Assembly (NCBI GenBank): GCA_003611875.1 | Contig: RAYY01000005.1 | Span: 124,001-188,000 of the forward strand | Length of the DNA stretch: 64,000 bases | Direction of reading: 5' to 3' | Origin: a bacterium D16-56 | GTDB lineage: Bacteria; Bacillota; Clostridia; Lachnospirales; Lachnospiraceae | Shown: positions 37,001-44,162 of the stretch, piece after piece | How positions within the stretch are numbered: position 1 is the first letter of the stretch | Layout of the letters: the number at the start of each line of letters is the position of its first letter | Notes under the pieces: generated by a model | Database searches by the model: none | Told to the model about the DNA's origin: nothing | The model's input: the letters and a program-made list of their open reading frames with translations, nothing else | Translations under genes and position numbers: made by a program

Positions 37001-38472
37001 CCCTTTCCCCGAATCCGATTGGAATCCCCGTCCTGGGTAGTGACCCGATTATCCACCAGCCATGCATTCTGTACATTCCCTGCAATTCCGCCTACATAGG
37101 AGTCTCTCCCTTCCGAATTAAGTACAATGCTTTCCGAACTGCAGTTTTCGATCGTTACCCGTCTTTCGGATCCAGTCACCTCCCCGGCGATTCCTCCTGC
37201 ATTTCCCTTGGAATTAACATAACCGGAGACTGTTACCCCATAGATCACGGCATCCCCCAAAACAGCGCCTGCCAATACTGCCGTATTATCCTCTCCCACA
37301 ATATCTTCTGCCTCTATGGTCAGATTTTTCACAGTTCCGCCGTCAATCACCCCAAAAAGCCCGATATTGGTAAGCGCCAAAGATGGCCGAACAATCTTCA
37401 GCCCTGAAATGGTGTTGCCGCCTCCGTCAAAATGACCTCGGAAAGGATGGCTGACCTTCCCTCCCAGCTCCGTGTAATTCTGATACCAGCCAATTGGATT
37501 CCAGCTTCCGGAGTTTACCGTAAGACCGCCTATATCAATATCCCTCGTTAATTCAAAATACTGTCCTGAAAAATCCTGTCCTGCCGCTACTGCCTCTGAC
37601 AGTCCCATCAGGCGGGAAAGACTGTCAATCTGATACGGCGCATTCCTTGTCCCGTCTCCGGGGAAATCCATATTTGCATTCCAATTTTCCCACAAATCTC
37701 CTACACTAGAAGACATAAGCCCTATGCCGGAAAGCTTGTGGTAAGCTTGTACAATTTCATCTTCATGGGCCTCATACCAAAGAAGAAACTCCTCATATGT
37801 TTCCGTTTTCTCTCCTTCTAATACAGCAAACATCCATTCCCACAAAGCTTCCTCCTCTGTGTTGGAAAAAAACCACTGCGTAAAAGCGTCTGTTCCCACA
37901 TTCGGCATGGATGCAGTTAGGTTCCTGTCGGCATTTGACCAAGTTGCAGTTGTCAAACCATTTTCTAAATTCTGATTTTGTTCATTTTCCTGACTCTGTT
38001 CCTGTGTGTTCTGACTTTGTCCTTGTGTGTCCTGACTCAGCCCCTGTGTGTTCTGGCTCTGCTCCTGCAGCTTCTGATCCGTGTTTCCCTTATCCTCTGT
38101 TTGTTTTTCTCTGCCCGCATTTTCTTGTTCTACTTCAACCTCTTTTTCATCCTCATCTTCCCTGTTCTTTTCTTTATCATCTTCTGCGTCAGACGGCGTT
38201 GCCAAATCCTGCTCCTCTGCTTCTTCCAGCTCCTCATCATGAACAGAGTTTGCCGTTTCTGCTATTCTTTTCCCCTCACCTATTGCCGAAAATGACAGCA
38301 AATCCGGCATCCAAAGCACATTTTGCCCTGTAGTCTTATAGGCCGTCCCTGATAAATCCCTCACTGCCAAACCGCCTGATGCCTCTGGCATCTGTGCCAT
38401 CACCGGTACACTTCCCTGCAATAATACTGCTGCTGCCAGAAATCCGGCAAAACCCTTTTTATATCGTCTCAT
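34081..38472 (-). CDS. Secreted GLUG-motif protein with C-terminal cell-wall-binding repeats
   Basis: Protein of 1463 residues. The signal peptide is about 1-27 (FAGFLAAAVLLQGSVPVMAQ). An acidic linker has repeated SQ[ND]TQ units (about 135-165). Around 275-500 is a right-handed beta-helix-like region with GLUG-type repeats (GGTVKNLTIEAEDIVG, NAGGIAGEV, GYVGGIAGRTSQA). Ig-like/BIG-type segments follow (about 700-1230), then a Gly/Ser linker (about 1245-1275). The C-terminus has choline-binding-type aromatic repeats (GWYKDSDGRFYYLNP, MFTGWNWIKG, MTPDGYCVDASGRWIKDG). Likely attached noncovalently to the cell wall. It sits between the 756- and 4532-residue secreted-protein genes, 47 and 97 bases away. 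Ribosome site GGGAGGAGAG. Confidence 0.82.
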   Translation of the reverse strand: MRRYKKGFAGFLAAAVLLQGSVPVMAQMPEASGGLAVRDLSGTAYKTTGQNVLWMPDLLSFSAIGEGKRIAETANSVHDEELEEAEEQDLATPSDAEDDKEKNREDEDEKEVEVEQENAGREKQTEDKGNTDQKLQEQSQNTQGLSQDTQGQSQNTQEQSQENEQNQNLENGLTTATWSNADRNLTASMPNVGTDAFTQWFFSNTEEEALWEWMFAVLEGEKTETYEEFLLWYEAHEDEIVQAYHKLSGIGLMSSSVGDLWENWNANMDFPGDGTRNAPYQIDSLSRLMGLSEAVAAGQDFSGQYFELTRDIDIGGLTVNSGSWNPIGWYQNYTELGGKVSHPFRGHFDGGGNTISGLKIVRPSLALTNIGLFGVIDGGTVKNLTIEAEDIVGEDNTAVLAGAVLGDAVIYGVTVSGYVNSKGNAGGIAGEVTGSERRVTIENCSSESIVLNSEGRDSYVGGIAGNVQNAWLVDNRVTTQDGDSNRIRGKGYVGGIAGRTSQADLYNSYVSGTIGGNGSRAAGGMIGKYQGGNLVLARMAGRISATNNGSASREGTFIGTRESRDRFTYGTEKDNHFSYLFTNDAAKAKNVSGSTIDGDNSFTKEAHIGYWTDNEKKYKIVAGRTETDSGERYFYEELEDAVRYIVTQKLNRQFTSADYAQGISFQIDHFAPGYMGEPVRGYLVSIPRIDAKNNNGTFDTDVAKLTAISATSNSYYRTIHKDHAAAIVPGSVVTVATAPKNTGDSRYQMVADANVPGGVKAPVFVDENGRWTRMDYVNGGSYSFIMPECDTELNVEYIKVTTRLNVDPAETSIHVTQTRSGDRKNPKIVTEVTNQEGTLIARYIDTAQDTSVQVQPVAIHGEHNEAGWTADRTMRWSVDDTNLLVNLSDAGYTVKDAVIMPNLDSAFIQGIINREAQAQADGQYQEKINNTIYTQNAVVTASTNPETSVDNRAVYANCRVKVTFQILDNTTVRVEDMNLNKEEVRFTVTRRLTGDRRNPQETIICSEPVILTAALRPIRPFFKNVSWKAKEDRKLISLTPLGDNTQDCRVEVNYDAEGKKNPAWIQNIILEDNERKKKDPYAKLDGKGTCTEQITAVSEDQTYGHVTASCAVRIDFVTVDETVIHPENISLNQQTLTYPLSYDYVTGIYSEIKSRNGFGEKEILQAEVLPELAQQEPYAPYNRKVEWISSDPDAVIVENGKIILLDHAGWIKEALKAYPYKAKKTVMITAKTKDNGLTAQCEINLEFQANAVHVSYTGGGSSGGGSGGGSGGKSSSSGSSGKSSIVGANTGSEAAGPGAAGSEVVTLGIEGVPKSAVPEKGLPDYVVSGEWMKEETGGWRFSDGSRAYADEWAAVENPYADETAGQSPFDWFRFGQDGLLLSGWYKDSDGRFYYLNPQSDGTMGRMFTGWNWIKGTGGNIYCYYFNENSDGTRGALVCSGMTPDGYCVDASGRWIKDGSPQIR

Positions 38473-38519
38473 AGGCTCTCCTCCCTTTTAGGCAACACCA
38501 TTTTACAAGCGTTCCTTTT

Positions 38520-40790
38520 TCATTTTTCCTGCGGCATTACAAATGCCGGCCTTACTCCGATTGTGCATGTTACTTGCAGTTCCTCATCCTCTGTATCTCT
38601 CTCCGGCAATATTCCTACTGGTCGGATAACGCCATTTACCAGATCCACAGCATAAACAAAATCCGTGTCATGATCCCATGCTGTGCCCATAGGACTCCTA
38701 AGCCAATATCCACCGGAAAACATTCCGATCTGGCTTTGTGGATTTTCCTTTTCTGAACCGTCAAAGCGCCAAAGCCATTTGCTGTATTTCAGCGCCTCAT
38801 CTACGGACAGAATAAATAATCGCCCTGTAAGCTTCTGATTTCCAATATGACTGCCTCTCAGATCAGACCTTTGAAGCTGGCTATACATTCCATGCCCTGT
38901 GCTTCCTGCATATGCCATCGAAACCCCAAGCTCAATATCCTCTGCATACGGAAAATTCTCCTCTGATTCCTGAAGCCAGCTCCGGACATTGGAATACTTA
39001 TAATCATTGGAATCTCCAAAATTCACAACAGGGCCGGGGGAAAAGACATATCCACAGGAACCATCCTCCAAAAGCTCATAGGAATAACCAGACCCAATAT
39101 TTGCCGGTATCACCGAATCGCACAAAAACAAGGCTCCCTGGCGGTGGTTTCCTGCCTGATCGGAATAATTCTGGTCAATGCACCGAAAAGAATATGTCTC
39201 TCCGTCTATCTCTCCGGACAACATATCTCCTATATCCCAGTGTATCGTTTCCGGTCGATCTTTTTCCATGCTTTCCTGACAATCCTCACAATTTCCGTCC
39301 AAATCCTCATCCCTGTGTCCCTTGGGTGCCAACATTATTTCTCGCTGCTGCCTGCATCGCTTACATTGAAAATTAAGCCTGCCCTTTGTCATACATCCTG
39401 CTTCCTGTTGGCTGACGATTTCCCACTGATGGCTGCAGTTCTCCTGGCTTTTCTTTCTTTTTACTGAAAATCGGATAATGGTATAGACGGATCCGTCCAG
39501 AATAAACTGGTCCTCCATCCATTCCGAATGTTCTATTTCTTCCCCATAAAAATCTTGAAGCACCATTCCGTTTGGCTCAGTATTAATTCCGATTACATAG
39601 AACGCAAATTCCGAAAAATCCGGAATTTGACCTGCTGCCGTCAAAACCCGTCCGTCATTTTCCCTTTGACCAGATACCAAAAACCGACTGTCCGGAATCG
39701 CTTTAATATCTTCTCCTGTCAGCTTTGACTCCTGCTCCTTTGCCTTATCCAGCCATTTTCTAAGACGTTCCCTATCCTTTTCCTCAGGGTCTGAAGGCTC
39801 TGGAAGCTTTCCTGTCAAACGGTATTCCACATCATAATTCCAACTTCCCGGACCGTAGATCTCCATGTTCAAAGGCGAGGTTGAAACAGATTCCCATATC
39901 TGGTTCTCTGAGTCCACAATCCTTCCCTGAAAATTGATTGTAAGTTCTTCTCCATCTTGAATCTTTCCGTGCCGTGTCTCTGCCAGCAAAATCTGATGAG
40001 TATCCTCATCTACAAAGCGGACATACCACTTTACCATCCTGGCATTGGAACTGGTTGCGATTACCAGACTTTCATTAGAATCTTCTTTTTTCTGACTGCT
40101 GTCTGGCCGCTTCATATCCTTCTCATCATTCTCACTGCTGAATCTATCACCGCTGCTGCTTTCGTCTCCGCTACTGTTTCTGCCTCTGCTGCCGCTTCCG
40201 CCTCCTCTGTTTCCACCTCCACTATTACTTCCGCCTCCTCTGCTGCTTCCGCCTCTACCGTTGCTTCCGCCTCTGCCGCTGCTTCCGCCTCCTCTGCTGC
40301 TTCCGCCTCTGCCGCTCTCTGCCTTTTTCAGACTTTGTTCTGTCAAGATTCCCTTTCCAAAAGCCTCAACTACTTCTCCATTTTCATCCACCCAGGCTCC
40401 GCTTTCCTCTACCCAATATCCGTCCGGAGTCTGTCTGCCTGCATACATAGCCCCTTCTGGGCCAATATCTTCTGACTCTGCCAGATAATAGCACCGCCCG
40501 TCAATCCACTGCCAGCCCGTCATCATCTGGCCGCCGGTTCCTCCTGATATCGGCTGAAAGAAATACCACAATCCGTCGATCTGCTTCCATCCCACTGCCA
40601 TTTTTCCGTCCTGCTCCAGATAGTACCAGATATTATTCTCTTTCACCCAGCTATTCATCACCCAGCTTCCGCCCTGTTCGTATTTCCAAACATCCTCCTT
40701 CTGCTGCCACCCTGCATAGGCCGGCACGTTTCGTCCTAATACAGCCAGTATCCCCAGCACTGCCACCTCTTTAACAAATCGTTTCTTCAT
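38520..40790 (-). CDS. Secreted protein with N-terminal cell-wall-binding repeats and DUF6273-like domain
   Basis: Protein of 756 residues. The signal peptide ends near AYA (residue 26). Choline-binding-type aromatic repeats occupy about 27-135 (NIWYYLEQDGKMAVGWKQ, MMTGWQWIDGRCYYL, TPDGYWVEESGAWVD). A low-complexity Gly/Ser/Arg linker spans about 155-215. A middle region contains a zinc-like cluster (about 460-500, CSHQWEIVSQQEAGCMTKG, CKRCRQQ, CEDCQES). The C-terminal about 230 residues resemble DUF6273 (SNVRSWLQESEENFPYAEDI, GGYWLRSPM, GVRPAFVM). It carries the same wall-binding module as its neighbour but at the opposite end. Probably the first gene of the three-gene surface cluster. Confidence 0.82.
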   Translation of the reverse strand: MKKRFVKEVAVLGILAVLGRNVPAYAGWQQKEDVWKYEQGGSWVMNSWVKENNIWYYLEQDGKMAVGWKQIDGLWYFFQPISGGTGGQMMTGWQWIDGRCYYLAESEDIGPEGAMYAGRQTPDGYWVEESGAWVDENGEVVEAFGKGILTEQSLKKAESGRGGSSRGGGSSGRGGSNGRGGSSRGGGSNSGGGNRGGGSGSRGRNSSGDESSSGDRFSSENDEKDMKRPDSSQKKEDSNESLVIATSSNARMVKWYVRFVDEDTHQILLAETRHGKIQDGEELTINFQGRIVDSENQIWESVSTSPLNMEIYGPGSWNYDVEYRLTGKLPEPSDPEEKDRERLRKWLDKAKEQESKLTGEDIKAIPDSRFLVSGQRENDGRVLTAAGQIPDFSEFAFYVIGINTEPNGMVLQDFYGEEIEHSEWMEDQFILDGSVYTIIRFSVKRKKSQENCSHQWEIVSQQEAGCMTKGRLNFQCKRCRQQREIMLAPKGHRDEDLDGNCEDCQESMEKDRPETIHWDIGDMLSGEIDGETYSFRCIDQNYSDQAGNHRQGALFLCDSVIPANIGSGYSYELLEDGSCGYVFSPGPVVNFGDSNDYKYSNVRSWLQESEENFPYAEDIELGVSMAYAGSTGHGMYSQLQRSDLRGSHIGNQKLTGRLFILSVDEALKYSKWLWRFDGSEKENPQSQIGMFSGGYWLRSPMGTAWDHDTDFVYAVDLVNGVIRPVGILPERDTEDEELQVTCTIGVRPAFVMPQEK
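40150..40320 (-). repeat. In-gene tandem repeat coding a Gly/Ser/Arg linker
   Basis: On the plus strand, units such as TTCCGCCTCTGCCGCTGC and CTTCCGCCTCCTCTGCTG recur in register with codons and encode alternating GRGGS and RGGGS. Perfect or near-perfect copies over about 170 bases make the linker length prone to change by slippage or recombination. Confidence 0.7.
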
Positions 40791-41575
40791 TTCATCCTTT
40801 CTGCCCCATGGGCTTCATTTTTCACACTGCTGATTTTTTTAGAAAACCTCGAATCACAACCTGTTTGTTGCTAAAAGATTCAGAGCACTTTAAATCCGGA
40901 CTCGGACTTTGAATTTTTCCTGTCATATTTTCCTTCACGCTGTACACGCTTCACAGCACATCGTACTTGGCGAATACTGCATGCTTTATCAGGTATAAAA
41001 TGGTATGTAAAACGTTTTTCTTTCACCCTTTCCTATGCTATATCGATTAAAATTCACTGCTGTAAAAAATACATCCTTCTATAACCCAAAATCATTACAG
41101 TATAACGATCCATTCTCAGACCATAAAACCACCCCCTTCTCCCACAAAGCCAATCATCTCCCTAAAAAATATAGGTATTCTTCGGCGAAAAGCCAAATAC
41201 ACTTCTTAAAAAGTGCCTGACAGACAGCCTCTCACTGCCATCCTGAATGATTGCAGAATGAATATCTGCGATAAGTGGTATAAGCATAGCACAGATTCTT
41301 TTGTTTGACAAGTATTCTTCCTGGTATTTATAGATTTTTTATAGAAAACATCCCACCTAAACACTTTAGTTGCAAAACCATACATCCCATATCATCAAAC
41401 ACAAATCATTTCTTTTGCATCGATATATTACTTCCTACCAGTTTCCTATATCCGTATTTATCTATAAGCATTCTGTTCACAATATATAAATTTAATCAAA
41501 GAATTATTTTGGAAATTTTAGAAATTTATGAAACAAAACTAACGATAACTATAAGGAGCTCATAAAAGATAACTA
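40791..41575. other. AT-rich gene-free stretch
   Basis: No ORF with a ribosome site, no RNA gene and no clear hairpin were seen. Base composition drops sharply from about 41000 onward, marking the edge of accessory DNA. The promoter of the surface-protein cluster should lie in the left part (40791-41000), but no -35/-10 pair stands out. Confidence 0.5.
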
Positions 41576-41604
41576 TTGCATCAAGCATGAGAATGAAGTA
41601 TATT
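41576..41604 (+). promoter_or_regulatory. Promoter of the P-loop kinase gene
   Basis: Plus strand -35 TTGCAT (41576-41581), 17-base spacer, -10 TATATT (41599-41604), 34 bases before the ATG. Confidence 0.6.
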
Positions 41605-41637
41605 AGATGTACAAATTGATATTTCAAGGAGCGGCTT

Positions 41638-42165
41638 ATGGGAACAGGAATTATTATGTGCGGCTTAAATGGTTCTGGAAAGAGTACACTGGGAAAAGCT
41701 CTTGCAGAGAGATTAGATTTTTATTTTATAGATAATGAAGACTTGTATTTTCCCAAGACAGACCCCATTTATCTCTATGCAGCTCCACGCACTCATGAGG
41801 ATGTTGAAAAGCTTCTTTTTAATGAGATTAAAGCACATGAAAACTTTATTTTTGCATCTGTAAAAGGCGATTATGGAGAAACCATTTATCCTTTTTTTCA
41901 GTATGCTGTATTGATTAATGTTCCTAAAAATATTCGGATAGAACGAGTTAAAAACCGTTCCTTTCAGAAATTCGGTAATCGAATGTTACCAGGCGGAGAT
42001 TTATATGAACAGGAAGAACGCTTCTTTGATTTAGTCAAATCCAGAGCCGAGAATACCGTAGAAAAATGGGTACAGTCTTTAAACTGTCCTATTATAAAAA
42101 TTGACGGAACAAAACCCATTGAAGAAAATATACATCTTATCATTGAACAGGTACAAATTGTGTAG
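41638..42165 (+). CDS. P-loop NTPase, small-molecule kinase type
   Basis: Protein of 175 residues. Walker A is GLNGSGKST (residues 9-17), followed by LGKALAERLDFYFIDNEDLY, the shikimate/adenylate-kinase pattern in which an acidic pair binds substrate. A lid-like Arg-rich segment RIERVKNRSFQKFGNR is at about 101-116. The ribosome site CAAGGAGCGGCTT precedes ATG 41638. Codon use is AT-rich compared with the surface cluster, fitting an acquired or niche gene. The substrate cannot be told; relatives are annotated only as AAA family ATPases. It has its own promoter and no co-directional partner except the broken HxlR gene. Confidence 0.75.
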   Translation: MGTGIIMCGLNGSGKSTLGKALAERLDFYFIDNEDLYFPKTDPIYLYAAPRTHEDVEKLLFNEIKAHENFIFASVKGDYGETIYPFFQYAVLINVPKNIRIERVKNRSFQKFGNRMLPGGDLYEQEERFFDLVKSRAENTVEKWVQSLNCPIIKIDGTKPIEENIHLIIEQVQIV

Positions 42166-42392
42166 AATCTTGGGAGCCAGTTCTAAAAGCTCTACCCCTC
42201 AGAATTGTCTCCTATCGCCTTTATTTACCAGCCTTTTGAAATTTTTTCCATATAAATGGGCTCATCCCCTATAAATTGTCAAAATGATCTTCATATAGAA
42301 ATATAGAAATAACTCGCTTTATGTGCATATGGTTCAAGAATCTGCTGTCGAATTGCAAAATCGTGCAGTAGCAAAGCAAGGAGGTTTTTCCC

Positions 42393-42777
42393 ATGAAATA
42401 TGCGTACAGGATATACCTGCCCACCAGAGCTTGTGCATGATATGATAAAAGGGAAATGGAAACCGATTATATTATGGTGTCTACGTTTCGGGGCTACTTT
42501 CCTTGCAAAGACGGAAAAGGATATAGACGGAATTACACAAATAATGTTATTAGAACATTTGAAAGAGCTGATTAACTACGGTTTTGTGAAAAAGAAATCA
42601 TTTGAGGGCTGCCCACTCCATGTTGAGTATTCTTTGACAGAAGATATGGGAATGCAAATATTGGAAGCATTGAGAATTATGTAGCACACAGGATTGACTA
42701 CCTAAAGAAAAATGGAATGGAACGATGGAAACTGTCATCCCTCTTTCAGTGCTTTATAATTACATGTGTGTATCGCT
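42393..42777 (+). pseudogene. Broken HxlR-family transcriptional regulator
   Basis: The frame 42400-42684 encodes RTGYTCPPELVHDMIKGKWK and LLEHLKELINYGFVKKKSFE, followed by PLHVEYSLTED, the winged-helix core of HxlR regulators. The proper start, ATG 42393 behind AAGGAGG, is in a different frame and meets the core only after a shift within the first ten codons. At 42684 a stop truncates the protein, while another frame continues with AHRIDYLKKNGM, matching the usual HxlR C-terminus. Two frame disruptions indicate decay (or, less likely, sequence errors). Confidence 0.7.
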
Positions 42778-42793
42778 GACTTGTCAGTATTGT

Positions 42794-42876
42794 GTGGTAC
42801 CGTGATTACCATCCTTGCCACGGGGAGTTCACACCTCTCCGTGGTGGTACACCTCTATCGTCCTTGATTCTCAAGG
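42794..42876. repeat. Hairpin-rich segment resembling an IS200/IS605-type end
   Basis: CCACGGGGAG (42818-42827) pairs with CTCTCCGTGG (42835-42844), and CCTTGA-TTC-TCAAGG forms a second hairpin at 42862-42876. GTGGTAC occurs on both sides. Such subterminal hairpins are typical of IS200/IS605 ends or their guide RNAs, but no tnpA or tnpB lies nearby, so this would be a remnant. Tentative. The remaining bases to 43082 hold nothing recognisable. Confidence 0.35.
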
Positions 42877-43082
42877 TTTATTTTAGCATACATATTTCGT
42901 AAAGGCAACTAGAAAATAGAACGGAAGAAGCGGCAGATCCGCCGTGTTCCCACAGCAAACCCGCCGCCTGTTCTGTAATGCTTCTTTTAAAACTCGCTCA
43001 ACGAATCAAGCACTTAAAATCAGATAGAAAACAAATATTTTCTATTATTAATATACCCGCAATAACTGGAACTAAATGTCAA

Positions 43083-43307
43083 TTACAAATTTTTTACTGC
43101 CTCCTCGAACTCCTGCTCTGTTTCAAGGAAATGGTAAGGCTCATACTCCCCATAGGCAGACGGGCGGCTGATGGTTATCAACTGAATCGTGTCATATCCC
43201 ACGGCTTTTATCAGCTTCTTCTTAAAATCTGCCAGATGCTGACCATGTGATGTCTGCAAAGCTAAACAACCCACATCATTAAACTTCTTCGCTACTAAAT
43301 AACACAT
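43083..43307 (-). CDS. Small protein, DUF6718-like
   Basis: Protein of 74 residues starting MCYLVAKKFNDVGCLALQTS, with QLITISRPSAYGEYEPYHFL near the C-terminus. It resembles the DUF6718 group of small Lachnospiraceae proteins (assignment from memory, moderate). No signal or membrane segment. Its ATG lies inside the 3' end of the RelA/SpoT-like gene, overlapping it by 29 bases in another frame, so the two are translated from one mRNA. Function unknown. Confidence 0.65.
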   Translation of the reverse strand: MCYLVAKKFNDVGCLALQTSHGQHLADFKKKLIKAVGYDTIQLITISRPSAYGEYEPYHFLETEQEFEEAVKNL

Positions 43308-43901
43308 TTCTCAGCACCTCCTTAAACTCACTTTCGTTTTTTATATTACCACTTTCATATGCCTGACGCAAGCCATATCCAATCTGAGCTTTATATTTCC
43401 TCTTATAGACATATTTATGCAGCCAGTTATTAAGTTGACGGTCATAGTAGGTATTGTATTGGATCTCTATAGGATAATGATAACTGCTTAACTGGAAATA
43501 TACATGGACTCCCCGATACCCATCATCCTTCGATTTTCCACCAGACATATCTGCCACCCGAATTTTATCATGCCCAGACATCTGCAGGACATCCTCATAA
43601 TTATCACAGAGAGTACGGAATCCAAGCAAATCACTGAATACTTTTGCCGCCTGATGATCCGGATAGCACCTCTCATATTTCAACATCGCTGACTGAATGC
43701 TTTTTATCCGATAATCTACGGAAATACCCTGAAGCTGATCACATGTATCATACCACTCATTTATTCTTTCCAACTCGTCAAAGAGTTCTTGTTTATCAAA
43801 ATAGTGCAGATTTTTTTAAGCCGGATACCCAACTCAGACCGATAAGATAACGCCTCCAGCAATTCAAATGATAATCCGTCCTTTTTCAGTATATCCTCCA
43901 A
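43279..43901 (-). CDS. RelA/SpoT-domain protein interrupted by a -1 frameshift at an A7 tract
   Basis: The start is TTG 43901 behind GGGAGG and encodes LEDILKKDGLSFELLEALSY and RSELGIRLKK. At an A7 tract (43811-43817) the frame must slip by -1 to continue into KQELFDELERINEWYDTCDQ and the RelA/SpoT nucleotidyltransferase core: KVFSDLLGFRTLCDNYEDV, DDGYRGVHVYFQ and PIEIQYNTYYDRQLNNWLHK. The full product would be about 207 residues, a small alarmone-synthetase-like or tRNA/NTP-modifying protein. The usual ExQxRT motif reads EIQYNT. The sequence AAAAAAA after CTT is a classical slip site; the alternative is an inactivating deletion of one A. Overlaps the DUF6718-like gene. Confidence 0.65.
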
Positions 43902-43927
43902 ACAACCACCTCCCTGATAAAACTAAT

Positions 43928-43960
43928 GGCCAGCCAGACCGAATCTCAGCCTGACTAGCC
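43928..43960 (-). terminator. Hairpin upstream of the RelA/SpoT-like gene
   Basis: On the minus strand GGCTAGTCAG (43960-43951) pairs with CTGGCTGGCC (43937-43928) using G-U wobbles, followed by ATTAGTTTTATC. It may end transcription from the recombinase gene or act as a leader structure. Confidence 0.45.
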
Positions 43961-44009
43961 ACAATCAAACTAATACCATCCTACAATTGCCAAGGCACAG
44001 TGTCAAGAT

Positions 44010-44162
44010 TCAGACTTTCTTTTTGGCCTTCTTACGTTCCTCCATCTTCTGGAACTCAATCTCGTCCCCCTGATACACATACCTAGTCAACTGCCAGAGC
44101 TTGAAAGGCGAGATATAAAAGTCATATTGATCGCTCCCCTCCTTCTTATAGCAAACTCCTAC
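44010..44162 (-). pseudogene. Open frame of 50 codons without a start, downstream of the recombinase
   Basis: The frame encodes KKEGSDQYDFYISPFKLWQL followed by TRYVYQGDEIEFQKMEERKK. The amino-acid pattern looks protein-like, but there is no ATG, GTG or TTG at its beginning, and an in-frame stop precedes it inside the recombinase 3' end. It may be the tail of a lost element gene. Confidence 0.3.

Noticed and set aside
35668-37407. 579-codon open frame on the plus strand
   Set aside because: Antisense to the well-supported 1463-residue secreted protein; no ribosome site, composition of a shadow frame, no family resemblance.
40150-40320. Regular short repeats resembling a CRISPR array
   Set aside because: The units are adjacent, without unique spacers, and encode a Gly/Ser/Arg linker in frame.
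41305-41565. 86-codon plus-strand frame before the kinase gene
   Set aside because: AT-rich, no ribosome site, Ile/Phe/Ser-rich composition without domain pattern.
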